A DNA stretch of 64,000 nt from assembly GCF_000429905.1 (NCBI RefSeq), contig NZ_AUCT01000003.1, positions 394,909-458,908 on the forward strand, given 5' to 3'. Shown here in pieces: positions 1 through 8,968 of this stretch. The notes beneath the pieces are model-generated. The model was not told the DNA's origin. It was given only the letters and a program-made list of their open reading frames with translations, and did no database searches. The position numbers and the translations under genes were made by a program. The stretch comes from Desulfatibacillum aliphaticivorans DSM 15576 (GTDB lineage Bacteria; Desulfobacterota; Desulfobacteria; Desulfobacterales; Desulfatibacillaceae). Numbering within the stretch: position 1 is the first letter of the stretch; the number at the start of each line of letters is the position of its first letter.

Positions 1-2664
1 CCGCTTGAGCTGCTTTTCCTTTAAAAAACGCCGAATTTCCTGGAGGATGATTTCCGGCTCGTCATCCTGGAGAAAATGGCCGGCCGTGGCAATCTTCACC
101 GAAGGCGCGTGATTAGGCAGCATCTCCTCGAACTTCTCCATAAACCAGGGAACGAACACAGGATCTTTCATGCCCCAGATCACCTGAGTGCGCACGTCCC
201 AGCCCTCCAGGCGCCTGCCGGTATCCCGCAAAAGCCGCCAGGTCTTGTCCAGGGGCCCCATGGGAACCTGCCGCACGGATTTCATGATGGCGGTGCGGTC
301 CCGCACCATCTGGAAGGGGTAAAGGTATCCGTCCATGGCCTTTTTGTGCAACTGCCGCCTGGAGTTGACAATGCCCAGATGCATGCCCGCCTTCAGGAAG
401 ACATTCCAGTCCATGGCCATTTTCTTGCCCGCAATGGGGACCTTATAGGACCATAAATAGGGAAAGGCCCAGGCCCCCAGGCATTGGATAAACTCCTTGG
501 GCGATCCGGGCAGAAAGCCCGTGGTGTTCATGGGGATCAGCCGCGAGAACAGGTCCTTGTTCCGGGCTGCATAGGAAAGCCCGATGATCCCGCCCCAGTC
601 CTGGCAGATGAGGGTGATGTCCTTCAGCCCCAGACTTTCTATGAATTTTCCCAGGCGGCGGATGTGGGCCTCCATGGAATAATCTTCGTAATGGGGCTTG
701 TCCGACAGGCCGTACCCCAGATGATCCAGTGCAACGCATCGGTAGTCCTTTTTCAGGTCCTTGATAAAATGGCGGTACAAATAGGACCAGGTCGGGTTGC
801 CGTGAAGCATGAGCAGGGTTTCGCCCTGGCCTTCGTCCACGTAATTCATGCGATTGCCTTCGATTTCCATGGTCTTGAACTCCACGGAAAAATCGTCAAT
901 GTCCTCCAACTTGATGGGAAAAGCGTTGTGCTCCCGCAGGCCGAGGACCTTGCGCAGCCCTTTGATGGAAGCCTGGCTCAGGACATGCCGCACAGGCCTT
1001 TGGCGTTTGACCACCCTGGGTTCCGCGCCAGGGCCTTTGACCCGGGTGACCAGGTAGTCCGGAGTGTAGGATTCAGGCGGCGTGGTGGCCGCGCGTTTTC
1101 GCATCAACCGGCCTATAACCCGTTGCGCGACTTTTTCCTTTACGCCGAAATCGCCCACATAGCGCCTGTATTGCTCGTGGATTCGGCTTGCGCGCTCCCG
1201 CACGGCCGGTGTGGGAATCATCTCGGGGATGACCGGCAAAAATCCCGCGGCCAGCTTTTTGCCGAAAAAGTAGCACCGCTCCGCCCTGGCCTGCAGGAAC
1301 GGGTCCGGGGAGTGCATCATGGTCTTGTAGCCTTTGAACATGACGTCCATGACGCTCAGGATGGTGGGGCCGTTGGTTTCCAAAAGCCGTTTATGCTCCA
1401 GGTGAAAATATTTCCGGATTTCGCCCCGCTTGAAATTGGGATGCTTCAACCCGACGTCGCTCCACAGCATGGTGTCCTGGTGGCGGAATTCCTCTTCGAT
1501 CCGGCCGTCCTCCATGAGCCGGTCGTACAAGGTGGTGCCGGGACACGGCCTCAAGGGGGAGACCTGGTACAAATCCGGCTTAAGGGATACGAAATAGTCA
1601 ATGTCCTCCAGAATGTTTCGGTGGTTATGAAAATCCAGGCCCAAAATGTTGGAGCCGATAATCAGAATTCCGTGGTTGTGCAGTTCTTCGAACACCTCCC
1701 GTACGTCCCTGCCCACCCGCTTTTGAAAATTGTGGTTCGCCAGGATGTCGGCCTCGAACTTGGATTCCACGCCGATCCACAACACGCCCACGCCGCAACG
1801 GACCAGTTCCTCCACCGTGTACTGGGAAATGGACTTGATGCTGGCGAAGCAAAACAGATTGACCTTGCCGATCAACCCGTCCTTTTGCAAAAGCTCGCCC
1901 AGACGCAATACGTAATTTCGGTCCAGGAGAAAATCCTCGTCCCAGATCATGTTGAACAAGGAAGGTTGGACGGCCATGCGCTGGCTGGCGGCTTTCAGCG
2001 ACGCAAAGGCCTCCTCGGGCGAGCAAACGTTAATCTTCTTGAACTTGAAAAAATGGGAGGTGTTGCAAAATTCGCAGGCATTGGGGCATCCCAACGAAAC
2101 CAGGGTGGAGCTTAACGGAAAGCGGGCCAGATGGTCCCCCCCCTGCACCGTCACCTCGAACATGGGTTGCCGCACCTGGGATATGGGGTCATCGGGGTTT
2201 TGGCCGATGATCTTCCGGAAAAAAGTCACGCCCTCCTCAAAGCAGAAATGGTCGGCGTTCTCCTTCAGGTATTGGGCGTCGTTCAAAGGATCGTTGGGGT
2301 ATGGATGAAAAATGTGCATCACCCCGTACCCGCCCAGGATGATCTTAGTGTCAGGGGCGACCGCCCGGGCGATTTTCACCATTCCGGCGATCTGGCTCAG
2401 GTGCACGGATTTCACCTGAATGCCCAGATAGTCATAATCCTTTTTAAGCTCCTTATGGAACAACTCTTCGGTGGGCCATTCCATGATCGTCACGTCGGCG
2501 TTCAGGTTTTCCGCCAGCAAATGGAGGGCGAAGGCGGGAAAAATGCTTTTGGCCGTAAAAGGGCCTTGAGCCCGGGTCAGGCGGGCGGAAAACAGGTCAT
2601 TCACATCCTCACCCCAACCGGTTTCGTAAGGGCCGATGGAATTGGCTAACAGGATTCTTTTCAT
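1..2664 (-). CDS. Radical SAM/B12-binding protein fused to OleB-like alpha/beta hydrolase (3' end cut)
   Basis: One uninterrupted minus-strand frame runs from ATG 2664, 6 nt after an AGGAGG ribosome site, off the left edge (at least 888 residues). Residues about 1-180 look like a cobalamin-binding domain. A radical-SAM domain follows with Cys193, Cys197 and Cys200 (CPNACEFC), which would bind the 4Fe-4S cluster. After a basic linker around residues 510-590, a complete alpha/beta-hydrolase domain begins near 605: HGNPTWS at 621-627, a DWGG nucleophile elbow with Asp689, and a likely catalytic His863. An Asp nucleophile with HGNPTWS is typical of haloalkane dehalogenases and of OleB, the beta-lactone decarboxylase of long-chain olefin synthesis. 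The domain calls are read from sequence; the lipid or hydrocarbon role is inferred. A plain haloalkane dehalogenase or epoxide hydrolase activity is possible. Any oleA, oleC or oleD partners would lie left of the window. Confidence 0.85.
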   Translation of the reverse strand, partial: MKRILLANSIGPYETGWGEDVNDLFSARLTRAQGPFTAKSIFPAFALHLLAENLNADVTIMEWPTEELFHKELKKDYDYLGIQVKSVHLSQIAGMVKIARAVAPDTKIILGGYGVMHIFHPYPNDPLNDAQYLKENADHFCFEEGVTFFRKIIGQNPDDPISQVRQPMFEVTVQGGDHLARFPLSSTLVSLGCPNACEFCNTSHFFKFKKINVCSPEEAFASLKAASQRMAVQPSLFNMIWDEDFLLDRNYVLRLGELLQKDGLIGKVNLFCFASIKSISQYTVEELVRCGVGVLWIGVESKFEADILANHNFQKRVGRDVREVFEELHNHGILIIGSNILGLDFHNHRNILEDIDYFVSLKPDLYQVSPLRPCPGTTLYDRLMEDGRIEEEFRHQDTMLWSDVGLKHPNFKRGEIRKYFHLEHKRLLETNGPTILSVMDVMFKGYKTMMHSPDPFLQARAERCYFFGKKLAAGFLPVIPEMIPTPAVRERASRIHEQYRRYVGDFGVKEKVAQRVIGRLMRKRAATTPPESYTPDYLVTRVKGPGAEPRVVKRQRPVRHVLSQASIKGLRKVLGLREHNAFPIKLEDIDDFSVEFKTMEIEGNRMNYVDEGQGETLLMLHGNPTWSYLYRHFIKDLKKDYRCVALDHLGYGLSDKPHYEDYSMEAHIRRLGKFIESLGLKDITLICQDWGGIIGLSYAARNKDLFSRLIPMNTTGFLPGSPKEFIQCLGAWAFPYLWSYKVPIAGKKMAMDWNVFLKAGMHLGIVNSRRQLHKKAMDGYLYPFQMVRDRTAIMKSVRQVPMGPLDKTWRLLRDTGRRLEGWDVRTQVIWGMKDPVFVPWFMEKFEEMLPNHAPSVKIATAGHFLQDDEPEIILQEIRRFLKEKQLKR

Positions 2665-3213
2665 GAAAAACCTCCTGTGGCGGCATGAACGCCGAATGCT
2701 TGCGGAGAGACTAACGTGGAAATTACGGGCGCATCGTCCGTTGCAAAAAGCCCGGCCGGTTTTTTCAGCCGGGTTGGGATGATTGGCGCTAACAACATAT
2801 GGCGCCGCCCCTTAAAAAGACGGGCGGGTGTAGCTTGAGAAAGGCGCCCTTCAAGGAGAAGAAAAAGAGCGGTCCGGGGAGTGAATTTTTTCCTCACAAG
2901 GCTGGCCTGCATTTTTTTGGTCAGAGGGGTCTAGGCTCTTGTTTTTTTGGTGCAGGCCGCCTTGTGATACTCCATTAGGCCGGAAAATAACGCATTGCGT
3001 CGCCCCAACTTATAAATCCGGCCCCAAAAATGGTGCGAAAATATAGGATCGGACCCTTTTTTTTAAAAAATACGCCCAAAACAGGAATTTTTTTGTCCGA
3101 ACGATTAAAAATAGGGGTTAAGATTTTTATTTCAGGCAGCCGAGCCGTCATTCCAAGACGACTCAGGGTCCCTGTTTTGGTCATTGCATCATGTTGATTG
3201 CAACACAGCCTTG

Positions 3214-3352
3214 CCTGGGCCACCCGAGACCTTTTAGGCGGCAACCATCTTTTTTGGCCCCCAATAATCTTCCTTGAAAAAAAATCAAACACGACTTCAC
3301 CACCATCATCACTCCATCACAACCTGGCCACTCCCAAACAGGGTGGCCCAGG
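3214..3352. repeat. Spaced 12-bp perfect inverted repeat
   Basis: CCTGGGCCACCC at 3214-3225 is matched by its exact reverse complement at 3341-3352, with about 115 nt between. It may be the footprint of a small non-autonomous element or a long-loop RNA stem. No gene lies between the arms. Confidence 0.4.
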
Positions 3353-3472
3353 AAACTCGTTTTCCTGGGCGTGTCAGCGCAAAAGGCCCGGCCCGTGAGG
3401 ATAATCGGAATCTGGTATGGTCGGCGGGCGAATGGAGGAAAATTGAGCCATGTTTTTATAAACAGACTATGT

Positions 3473-3575
3473 GTTGGGTGAACCTGCACTGCTTTATGGG
3501 ATTCGATTAGCTTGACGCCATCCCATATCAATCTGAATTCTTTAAATATTATTAGAGCAGAACCACCCAACCTAC
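3473..3575. repeat. Palindromic dispersed repeat, long-loop copy
   Basis: The left end GTTGGGTG and right end CACCCAACCTAC are complementary, and GC...GC pairs inside extend the stem. The same ends recur near 49459, 54368, 54417 and 63605, so this is a member of a dispersed palindromic family with a variable interior, here about 85 nt. Confidence 0.5.
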
Positions 3576-3675
3576 GGCTCGATGAATGACATTTCAGGCT
3601 AAAACGCACCTCGCGCGAAGCGCCATTTAAAGTTTTTTGCGGAGCTTTTTTTCAAAAAAGCGACCCGCCGGAGGC

Positions 3676-3710
3676 GCTTTTCGCTTTTCGCTTTTCGCTT
3701 TTCGCTTTTT
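3676..3710. repeat. Five tandem GCTTTTC heptamers
   Basis: Four perfect GCTTTTC units and a fifth ending in T lie in tandem just beyond the 3' end of the AraC-type gene. The array could vary by slippage. No function is evident. Confidence 0.8.
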
Positions 3711-3761
3711 GTCCTTTGCCTTTTGTTTATTTTGCTTTTGCAGTTTGTCAGTTTTGCGGTT

Positions 3762-4865
3762 TCAAGCAGTTTGCGGCGACAAGGCGCTTTCGCGGTATTG
3801 GGTGGGGGTTTGGCCGGTTTCCTTTTTAAAGACGTTGTTGAAGGTGGATTTGGATCCGAATCCCACGTCATAGCAGATGGTTAAAACGTTTTTATCCGGC
3901 TCCTGAACCAGGAGCTTCTTGGCTTCTTCTACGCGAAAGGAATTGATGAAGGAGCGAAAGTCGGTTTGAACCCGTTCGTTCAGGAACTCGGACAATTGAT
4001 GAGGCGAGAGGGAGAGCATGTCCGCCAGCCCGGCCAGATTCAGCTCGCAGTCCGTATAGATCTTTTCCTCTGCAATGAGCTTATGCAGGCTTTCGTTGAT
4101 GGCCGAGACGTCCACGTGGGTCAGGGAGGATTTTTCGTAGCGCTTTTTTTCAAATTCCTCTTGCAGCAACTGCAAAAAGCCCGGATAGCGATTATACCCT
4201 AAAAATACGCTGACGGTGAGCACGGTCAGCAAAAGGCCGCCGTAATGGAACAACCAGAGAATTTTAAAGGTAAAGCCGATATACAGGGCCACCACGCATA
4301 AGATGGCCAAAACGTCTATTACCAGCATGCCCCGGAGCTCATTCTTGACTTCCTTGACGTTCCAAACCAGCCCCAGATCCATTTTCAACAAATAGCTGAT
4401 GTAGGCAGCGGCATGCACGGCGCCGATCACCACTAAAACCATCAAGGCGTTCCTGGGCGGCTGCACAAACATTTCGTTCAGCCAGGCGGTTTTAAACTCC
4501 AGGGGCAGCATCTGAAATCCGGTTTCCGCGCAAAAAGCGCCGAAGGCCGGGATAAAATGGATCAGGGATCTTGGAGAAAAACGCTTTTCCGGGTGCAGCA
4601 GCAGGGTGAAATAAAAATAGTACAAAGGCCCCACGCAGCATATGGCCGTAAAAAAAAGATAAATCGTCAGCGGCATTTTCGGCGGCAGGCTGTTGGCTAC
4701 GGCGCCCGCCCCCCACAGGATGATGGCGCAGCACACGAAAATGCTGGAAAACAAGAGATTTGCGGTATTGGGCTTTTTGCGGAGCACCTGCTCCAGGGCA
4801 AGCAGCAAAGCCAGTCCGCTGGCGAAAAATATGGGTAAAGTAATTGCCTGGATGGACCAGACCAT
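3762..4865 (-). CDS. Membrane-anchored AraC-family transcriptional regulator
   Basis: The 367-residue protein begins with about seven hydrophobic segments over residues 1-235, separated by short loops. After a linker it ends in an AraC/XylS DNA-binding domain (about 265-360) with the two helix-turn-helix units. The second carries a typical end motif, GFGSKSTFNNVFKKETGQTP, then YRES. The start at 4865 follows GAGG at a reasonable distance. Membrane-embedded AraC proteins of this plan occur in Bacteroidetes and Proteobacteria, where the membrane part is thought to sense a small molecule or membrane state; neither ligand nor target can be read here. It stands alone, so it may act on itself or at a distance. 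Confidence 0.85.
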   Translation of the reverse strand: MVWSIQAITLPIFFASGLALLLALEQVLRKKPNTANLLFSSIFVCCAIILWGAGAVANSLPPKMPLTIYLFFTAICCVGPLYYFYFTLLLHPEKRFSPRSLIHFIPAFGAFCAETGFQMLPLEFKTAWLNEMFVQPPRNALMVLVVIGAVHAAAYISYLLKMDLGLVWNVKEVKNELRGMLVIDVLAILCVVALYIGFTFKILWLFHYGGLLLTVLTVSVFLGYNRYPGFLQLLQEEFEKKRYEKSSLTHVDVSAINESLHKLIAEEKIYTDCELNLAGLADMLSLSPHQLSEFLNERVQTDFRSFINSFRVEEAKKLLVQEPDKNVLTICYDVGFGSKSTFNNVFKKETGQTPTQYRESALSPQTA

Positions 4866-4984
4866 GCGTCACCTCATGGATGAAAAAATCAGGCTTTTCC
4901 GCGTTTTCAGCAATTTGGGCCGGTTTTTCCGGTTGGGCGGCCGCCGCCCTGGCGGGCTCGCAACCTGTAGGAAAATTGGATAGT

Positions 4985-5491
4985 TAGATAAAAAAAGCCC
5001 CCCCTCAAACAGGCATCCGCGATGCAAACATTATACATGCGTACAAAACTAATGCAAATGACGCACCATGTCAATTTATTTCCCGCCTGTCGGCCGAACT
5101 GCCAAAAACAAATGCAAGCCTCCGGCGGAGTTAATAAAAGCCTCCGGCAGGTGAGCGCCAACAGGCAGGTCAGGAGATGGCAGCGAATCTTGCTGTCCGT
5201 CCAGTGAAAGATGGGGTTCACCCGCACGTGACTGGAAGACTTGCTGGCCCGAAACTGGTTCTCCACCTTGTACCGGTCCACAAGCTCGATGGCTTCCAGT
5301 TCCTTTTCCAGGATATGAGGGGTGGACAAGGCTTCAAAGGAGCGGGTTTGCATCTTGATCGGCTGCCCTGATTGCTCCGCCTTCTCCAGTTTCGCCAGGA
5401 GGGCGTCCCGCCGCGCCCAGGTATTTTTGCCGCTTGAGCTTGCCCTTGCCTCCCACCCGCTGGGTTTCCCTGGCGCACCAAAAGGCCCCAC
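4985..5491 (-). pseudogene. Transposase remnant (IS1634/IS4-like C-terminal part)
   Basis: The minus-strand frame contains a stretch typical of the end of IS1634-type DDE transposases: LVDRYKVENQFRASKSS followed by FHWTDSKIRCHLLTCLLAL. This is where the catalytic Glu helix and the conserved HWT...RIRGH motif lie in that family. The N-terminal two thirds with the DDE Asp residues are missing, and the frame runs into unrelated sequence after the motif, so it is an inactive relic. No terminal inverted repeats were found. The exact limits are uncertain. Confidence 0.65.
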
Positions 5492-5672
5492 ATATCAAGG
5501 TGAAAAATGCGTATTTAATGAAAAATTAATAGGTTGAACCGGTTAAGCCGAAGAGCAAGGATAGGCGCTACATGACGAGGATAGGCAAGGCATTGATTTC
5601 ATCAACAAATACCAAATTCAATTTGCGTAAACTCTGAAAGTCCTGTTGGATTTTTGAGACAATGAAACTGGA

Positions 5673-6989
5673 TTAATCAAAATAATATTCGATGGCGTCC
5701 TTGCAGTAATCCCCGGCTTTTTTGCCGATATAATCTTCGTGGGCGACGATGGCCGCAAAGGCGAGCTGCTTTTGATTTTCCTTGTCATGGGCGAAGCCTA
5801 CAAACCAATCGTAGCGAATGTCGTAATCCGTATCGTTATTGATGGAGCCGGTTTTTCCGCCCACCACGATTTCTCGAAGAGCCTTGCCGCGCTGTCGTCT
5901 GCTGAAGCAGCCGCGTCCGGTTCCATGGCAGGCGGCGTCCACCATCATTTTTTGCAGGCCCAGGCTGGAGGTTTCGCTCATGGCCTGGCCCATCGGAGTC
6001 AGGCCGCCTTCATAGACGACTTGATTTTCCTGGTTTTCCGCCGAGGCGATGATGTACGGCTGGGGCATGACGCCGTTATTGAGCACGGCCGAGGCCATGG
6101 CGGCGCCGTGCATGGCGGAAATGAGGGTTTCGCGGTTGAAGCCGGAGGCGATTTCCGCAGTCCGGTATTTGTCTTCGGGCTTGCCCAACTGGCTTGGATT
6201 GAAGTCGCATTCCACGCCCAAATCCTGTTCAAAGCCCATGGCTTTGGACTTGGCTGTCAGGGCTTCCGGCCCCAAAAGAACGCCGATCTTTCCGAAAACC
6301 GGGTTGATGGAGTCGGAAAAGGCCTCTTCCAGGTCGATGTGCCGGGTGTACTTGTTATCGACATCCTTGAGTTGGGATTTGTATAAGGTGTGTTTTTTTC
6401 CGTTGTAACGGACCGGGGTCTGGGGGGTGAAATTCTTGTCATCCATGGCGGCCGCGGCAGTCACCATTTTGTAAACGCTGGCCGCGGGAAAGAGAACCTG
6501 GGTGCAGGGGTTTCCCGCCTTTGGGTCCTTGTGGTATCCGACCATGGTGAGAACCTTGCCGGTTTGGGGCTCCATGGCCACAAAAGCGATGGCCCTGGCG
6601 TATTCCGGCTTCAGTTCCGCCAGCATATGGCGTTGGAACTCCAGGTCCAGGGTGGAAGTAAGCTCGTAGGTTTTTCCCTCCAAAGCGACCTGTGGGGGCT
6701 CTTCGGCGACGTCCCAAAGCCTTTGCCCATGCATGAGATTCCTGATTTGGGCCTTGGAGAGCATTTCAATGGCGGGAGCTTGTTCCTTTTTTTCCGTGAC
6801 AAAACGGGGATAAAACTCCGTCACGCCGAATGCAATGCCTATGGCGAGCACCAGGGCCAGAACGAACATGGACGCCCACTTGAAGACGAACCAACTCCTT
6901 TTTCTGGCTTCCCGCTTGCGCTTGAGGGCTTCCTGGTATTCCCTCCAGGACATCCCTTTGGCTTCTATTTCAGGCTTTTCTACGGCCAT
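5673..6989 (-). CDS. Penicillin-binding protein, transpeptidase only
   Basis: The 438-residue protein has a basic cytoplasmic tail, one membrane anchor (about 33-57) and a periplasmic transpeptidase domain. The three active-site motifs are visible: SVYK with Ser171 and Lys174, SDSIN at 225-229 (S-x-N), and KTG at 379-381. It lacks a transglycosylase domain and is shorter than usual class B enzymes (about 570-700 residues), with no clear dimerisation domain, so it could be a DD-transpeptidase or a specialised endopeptidase-like PBP. It follows metG by 2 nt without an obvious ribosome site of its own, so translation is probably coupled. The motif near 365, SRRQRGKALRE, may form a surface loop. 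The link with tRNA charging and replication genes looks positional rather than functional. Confidence 0.9.
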   Translation of the reverse strand: MAVEKPEIEAKGMSWREYQEALKRKREARKRSWFVFKWASMFVLALVLAIGIAFGVTEFYPRFVTEKKEQAPAIEMLSKAQIRNLMHGQRLWDVAEEPPQVALEGKTYELTSTLDLEFQRHMLAELKPEYARAIAFVAMEPQTGKVLTMVGYHKDPKAGNPCTQVLFPAASVYKMVTAAAAMDDKNFTPQTPVRYNGKKHTLYKSQLKDVDNKYTRHIDLEEAFSDSINPVFGKIGVLLGPEALTAKSKAMGFEQDLGVECDFNPSQLGKPEDKYRTAEIASGFNRETLISAMHGAAMASAVLNNGVMPQPYIIASAENQENQVVYEGGLTPMGQAMSETSSLGLQKMMVDAACHGTGRGCFSRRQRGKALREIVVGGKTGSINNDTDYDIRYDWFVGFAHDKENQKQLAFAAIVAHEDYIGKKAGDYCKDAIEYYFD

Positions 6990-6991
6990 GT

Positions 6992-8923
6992 CTAACGCAG
7001 GGTGGTTCCGGGAGGAACAGGCGTGTTAACTGTCGAAAGGCCGATGACTCCTTTCTTATTGACCGCCGCCACCACCATGCCCTGGGAAGTGATTCCCATG
7101 AGCTTTGCGGGTTTGAGGTTGGCGACCACTATCACCTGCTGGCCCACCAGGTCTCCGGGCTCAAAGGCCTTTGCAATGCCGGCGACCACGGTGCGGGGTT
7201 CGGGTTCGCCCAAATCCACGGTGAGTTGCAGGAGCTTATTGGCCTTGGGCACGGCTTGCGCTTCGATGACGGTTCCCACGCGCAGGTCCACCTTGCCGAA
7301 GTCCTCGATATCAATCTCCGGTTTTAGCTCAGGAGTTTTGGGAGCTTTTTGTTTTTTCTCGGGCGCCTTTTCTTCCATTTTTTTCACGTCAATCCTGGGG
7401 AAGAGGGTCACGGCCTTTTGCAATTGAGTTCCCGGCTTCAGCACGCCCCATTCCCCCAGGGCTGCGGAGTCCTTGAGGAACGCGTCCTTGTCCAATCCCA
7501 AATGCCCCACCATTTTTTCCGCGGCGTTGGGCAGCACCGGCCAGACCATACCGGCAACCAGGCGAAGTCCTTCCAGCAGGTTGTACATCACCGCTTCCAA
7601 TTGGGCGGCGGCGGCTTTATCCTTGGCAAGGACCCACGGAGAAGTAAAGTCCACATACTTGTTCATCCGGCTGATGAATTCCCACACGGCGGCCAAGCCT
7701 TTATGGAACTGGAACTCATCCATGGCGAGGTCGTAGGCTTCCACCGCCTCCATGGCGGCGTCCGACAGCTTCCAGTCGGAGTCGAAAGCCAGGTCCGGAT
7801 GATTTTCCGGGACTGTTCCTTTGCAGAACTTGTGGGCCATGGAAATCACCCGGGAGAACAGGTTGCCCAGGTCATTGGCCAGGTCCGAGTTAATGCGTCC
7901 TATCAAAGCCTCTTCCGAAAAGCTGGAATCCAGGCCAAAGGTCATTTCCCGCATGAGGAAATACCGAAACTGCTCGATGCCGTATTTCTTGGACAGTTCC
8001 AGGGGCTCCACCACGTTGCCCAGGCTTTTGGACATTTTGCTGTCCGCCACGTTCCAGTAGCCGTGGACGTTCAGGTGATTATACACGGGAATGCCGGCCG
8101 CCTTCATCATGGTGGGCCAATATATGCCGTGTGGCTTCAGGATGTCCTTGGCCACCACGTGCTGCACGCCGGGCCAGTATTTTTGGAACTTCTCCCCCTC
8201 GGGATATCCCAAGGCCGAAGCGTAGTTCAGCAAGGCGTCGAACCAGACGTAGGTGACGTAGTTTTCGTCGAACGGCAGGTCGATGCCCCAGGTCAGGCGC
8301 GTCTTGGGCCGGGAGATGCACAGGTCTTCCAGGGGCTCTTTAAGAAAGGAAAGCACCTCGTTGGCGTAGCGCTGGGGCCTGATGAATCCGGGATTCTTCT
8401 TGATATGGTCTATGAGCCAGTCCTGATACTTGCTCATCCTGAAGAAATAGTTGGATTCCTTGATTTTCTTGGGCTCAACTTCGTGGTCCGGGCATTTTCC
8501 GTCCACCAACTCCCGTTCCAGGTAGAAGCGTTCGCAACCAAAGCAGTACAGGCCTTCGTACTCGGAAAAATAAATGTCTCCGTTGTCGTATATTTTCTGG
8601 AGCACTTCCTGGACGACCTTGATGTGGTCCGCGTCCGTTGTACGGATGAACTGGTCGTTGCTGATCAAGAGTTCAGGCCACAGATTGCGGAACAGGCCGG
8701 AAATCATGTCCACGTAATCCCGGACTTCCTTATTTTCCTTTTCCGCCGCTTCCACCACCTTGTCGCCGTGCTCGTCGGTGCCCGTGAGAAAGTAGGCGTC
8801 CTGACCCCGGAGTTGATGGTAGCGTTTGGCTGTATCAGCCACAATGGTGGTATAAGCGTGCCCCAGGTGGGGACGGGCGTTTACATAGTAAATAGGAGTG
8901 GTTATGTAAAATGGTGAAGCCAT
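6992..8923 (-). CDS. metG: Methionyl-tRNA synthetase
   Basis: This cytoplasmic class I enzyme charges tRNA-Met with methionine. The 643-residue protein shows HLGH at 19-22, a zinc-knuckle insert (CFGCERFYLE, then a further Cys), KMSKS at 296-300 and an anticodon-binding helical domain. A C-terminal EMAP-II/Trbp111-like tRNA-binding domain (about 535-643, starting near DIEDFGKVDLRVG) follows a charged Lys/Glu linker. Length and plan match bacterial dimeric MetRS. The ATG at 8923 follows AAGGAGG by 7 nt. It sits in a minus-strand operon after holB and ricT, an order also known around holB-yaaT in Firmicutes. Confidence 0.98.
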   Translation of the reverse strand: MASPFYITTPIYYVNARPHLGHAYTTIVADTAKRYHQLRGQDAYFLTGTDEHGDKVVEAAEKENKEVRDYVDMISGLFRNLWPELLISNDQFIRTTDADHIKVVQEVLQKIYDNGDIYFSEYEGLYCFGCERFYLERELVDGKCPDHEVEPKKIKESNYFFRMSKYQDWLIDHIKKNPGFIRPQRYANEVLSFLKEPLEDLCISRPKTRLTWGIDLPFDENYVTYVWFDALLNYASALGYPEGEKFQKYWPGVQHVVAKDILKPHGIYWPTMMKAAGIPVYNHLNVHGYWNVADSKMSKSLGNVVEPLELSKKYGIEQFRYFLMREMTFGLDSSFSEEALIGRINSDLANDLGNLFSRVISMAHKFCKGTVPENHPDLAFDSDWKLSDAAMEAVEAYDLAMDEFQFHKGLAAVWEFISRMNKYVDFTSPWVLAKDKAAAAQLEAVMYNLLEGLRLVAGMVWPVLPNAAEKMVGHLGLDKDAFLKDSAALGEWGVLKPGTQLQKAVTLFPRIDVKKMEEKAPEKKQKAPKTPELKPEIDIEDFGKVDLRVGTVIEAQAVPKANKLLQLTVDLGEPEPRTVVAGIAKAFEPGDLVGQQVIVVANLKPAKLMGITSQGMVVAAVNKKGVIGLSTVNTPVPPGTTLR

Positions 8924-8968
8924 GATGCTTCCTCCTTATTTTTTTGCTATATTTCTAAAGGCGCCGGT

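Larger units (their letters stand above)
2665..3761. other. Gene-poor intergenic region with repeats
   Basis: About 1.1 kb with no convincing gene: the open frames here are short, lack good ribosome sites and resemble no family I know. It contains a spaced inverted repeat, a palindromic dispersed repeat and a heptamer tandem repeat, listed separately, plus several A/T homopolymer runs near 3055-3110 and 3280. The GTCATTCC stretch near 3150 resembles widely scattered degraded bacterial repeats. Confidence 0.5.

Noticed and set aside
484..2115. A 543-codon plus-strand open frame
   Set aside because: It mirrors, codon for codon, the minus-strand radical-SAM/hydrolase gene, which has clear motifs and a ribosome site. 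The plus frame resembles no family.
2661..2912. An 83-codon minus-strand frame upstream of the radical-SAM gene
   Set aside because: It overlaps the real start region, lacks a ribosome site and has no family likeness.
7349..8917. A 522-codon plus-strand open frame opposite metG
   Set aside because: The minus strand carries unmistakable methionyl-tRNA synthetase motifs; the plus frame is a GC-bias shadow.
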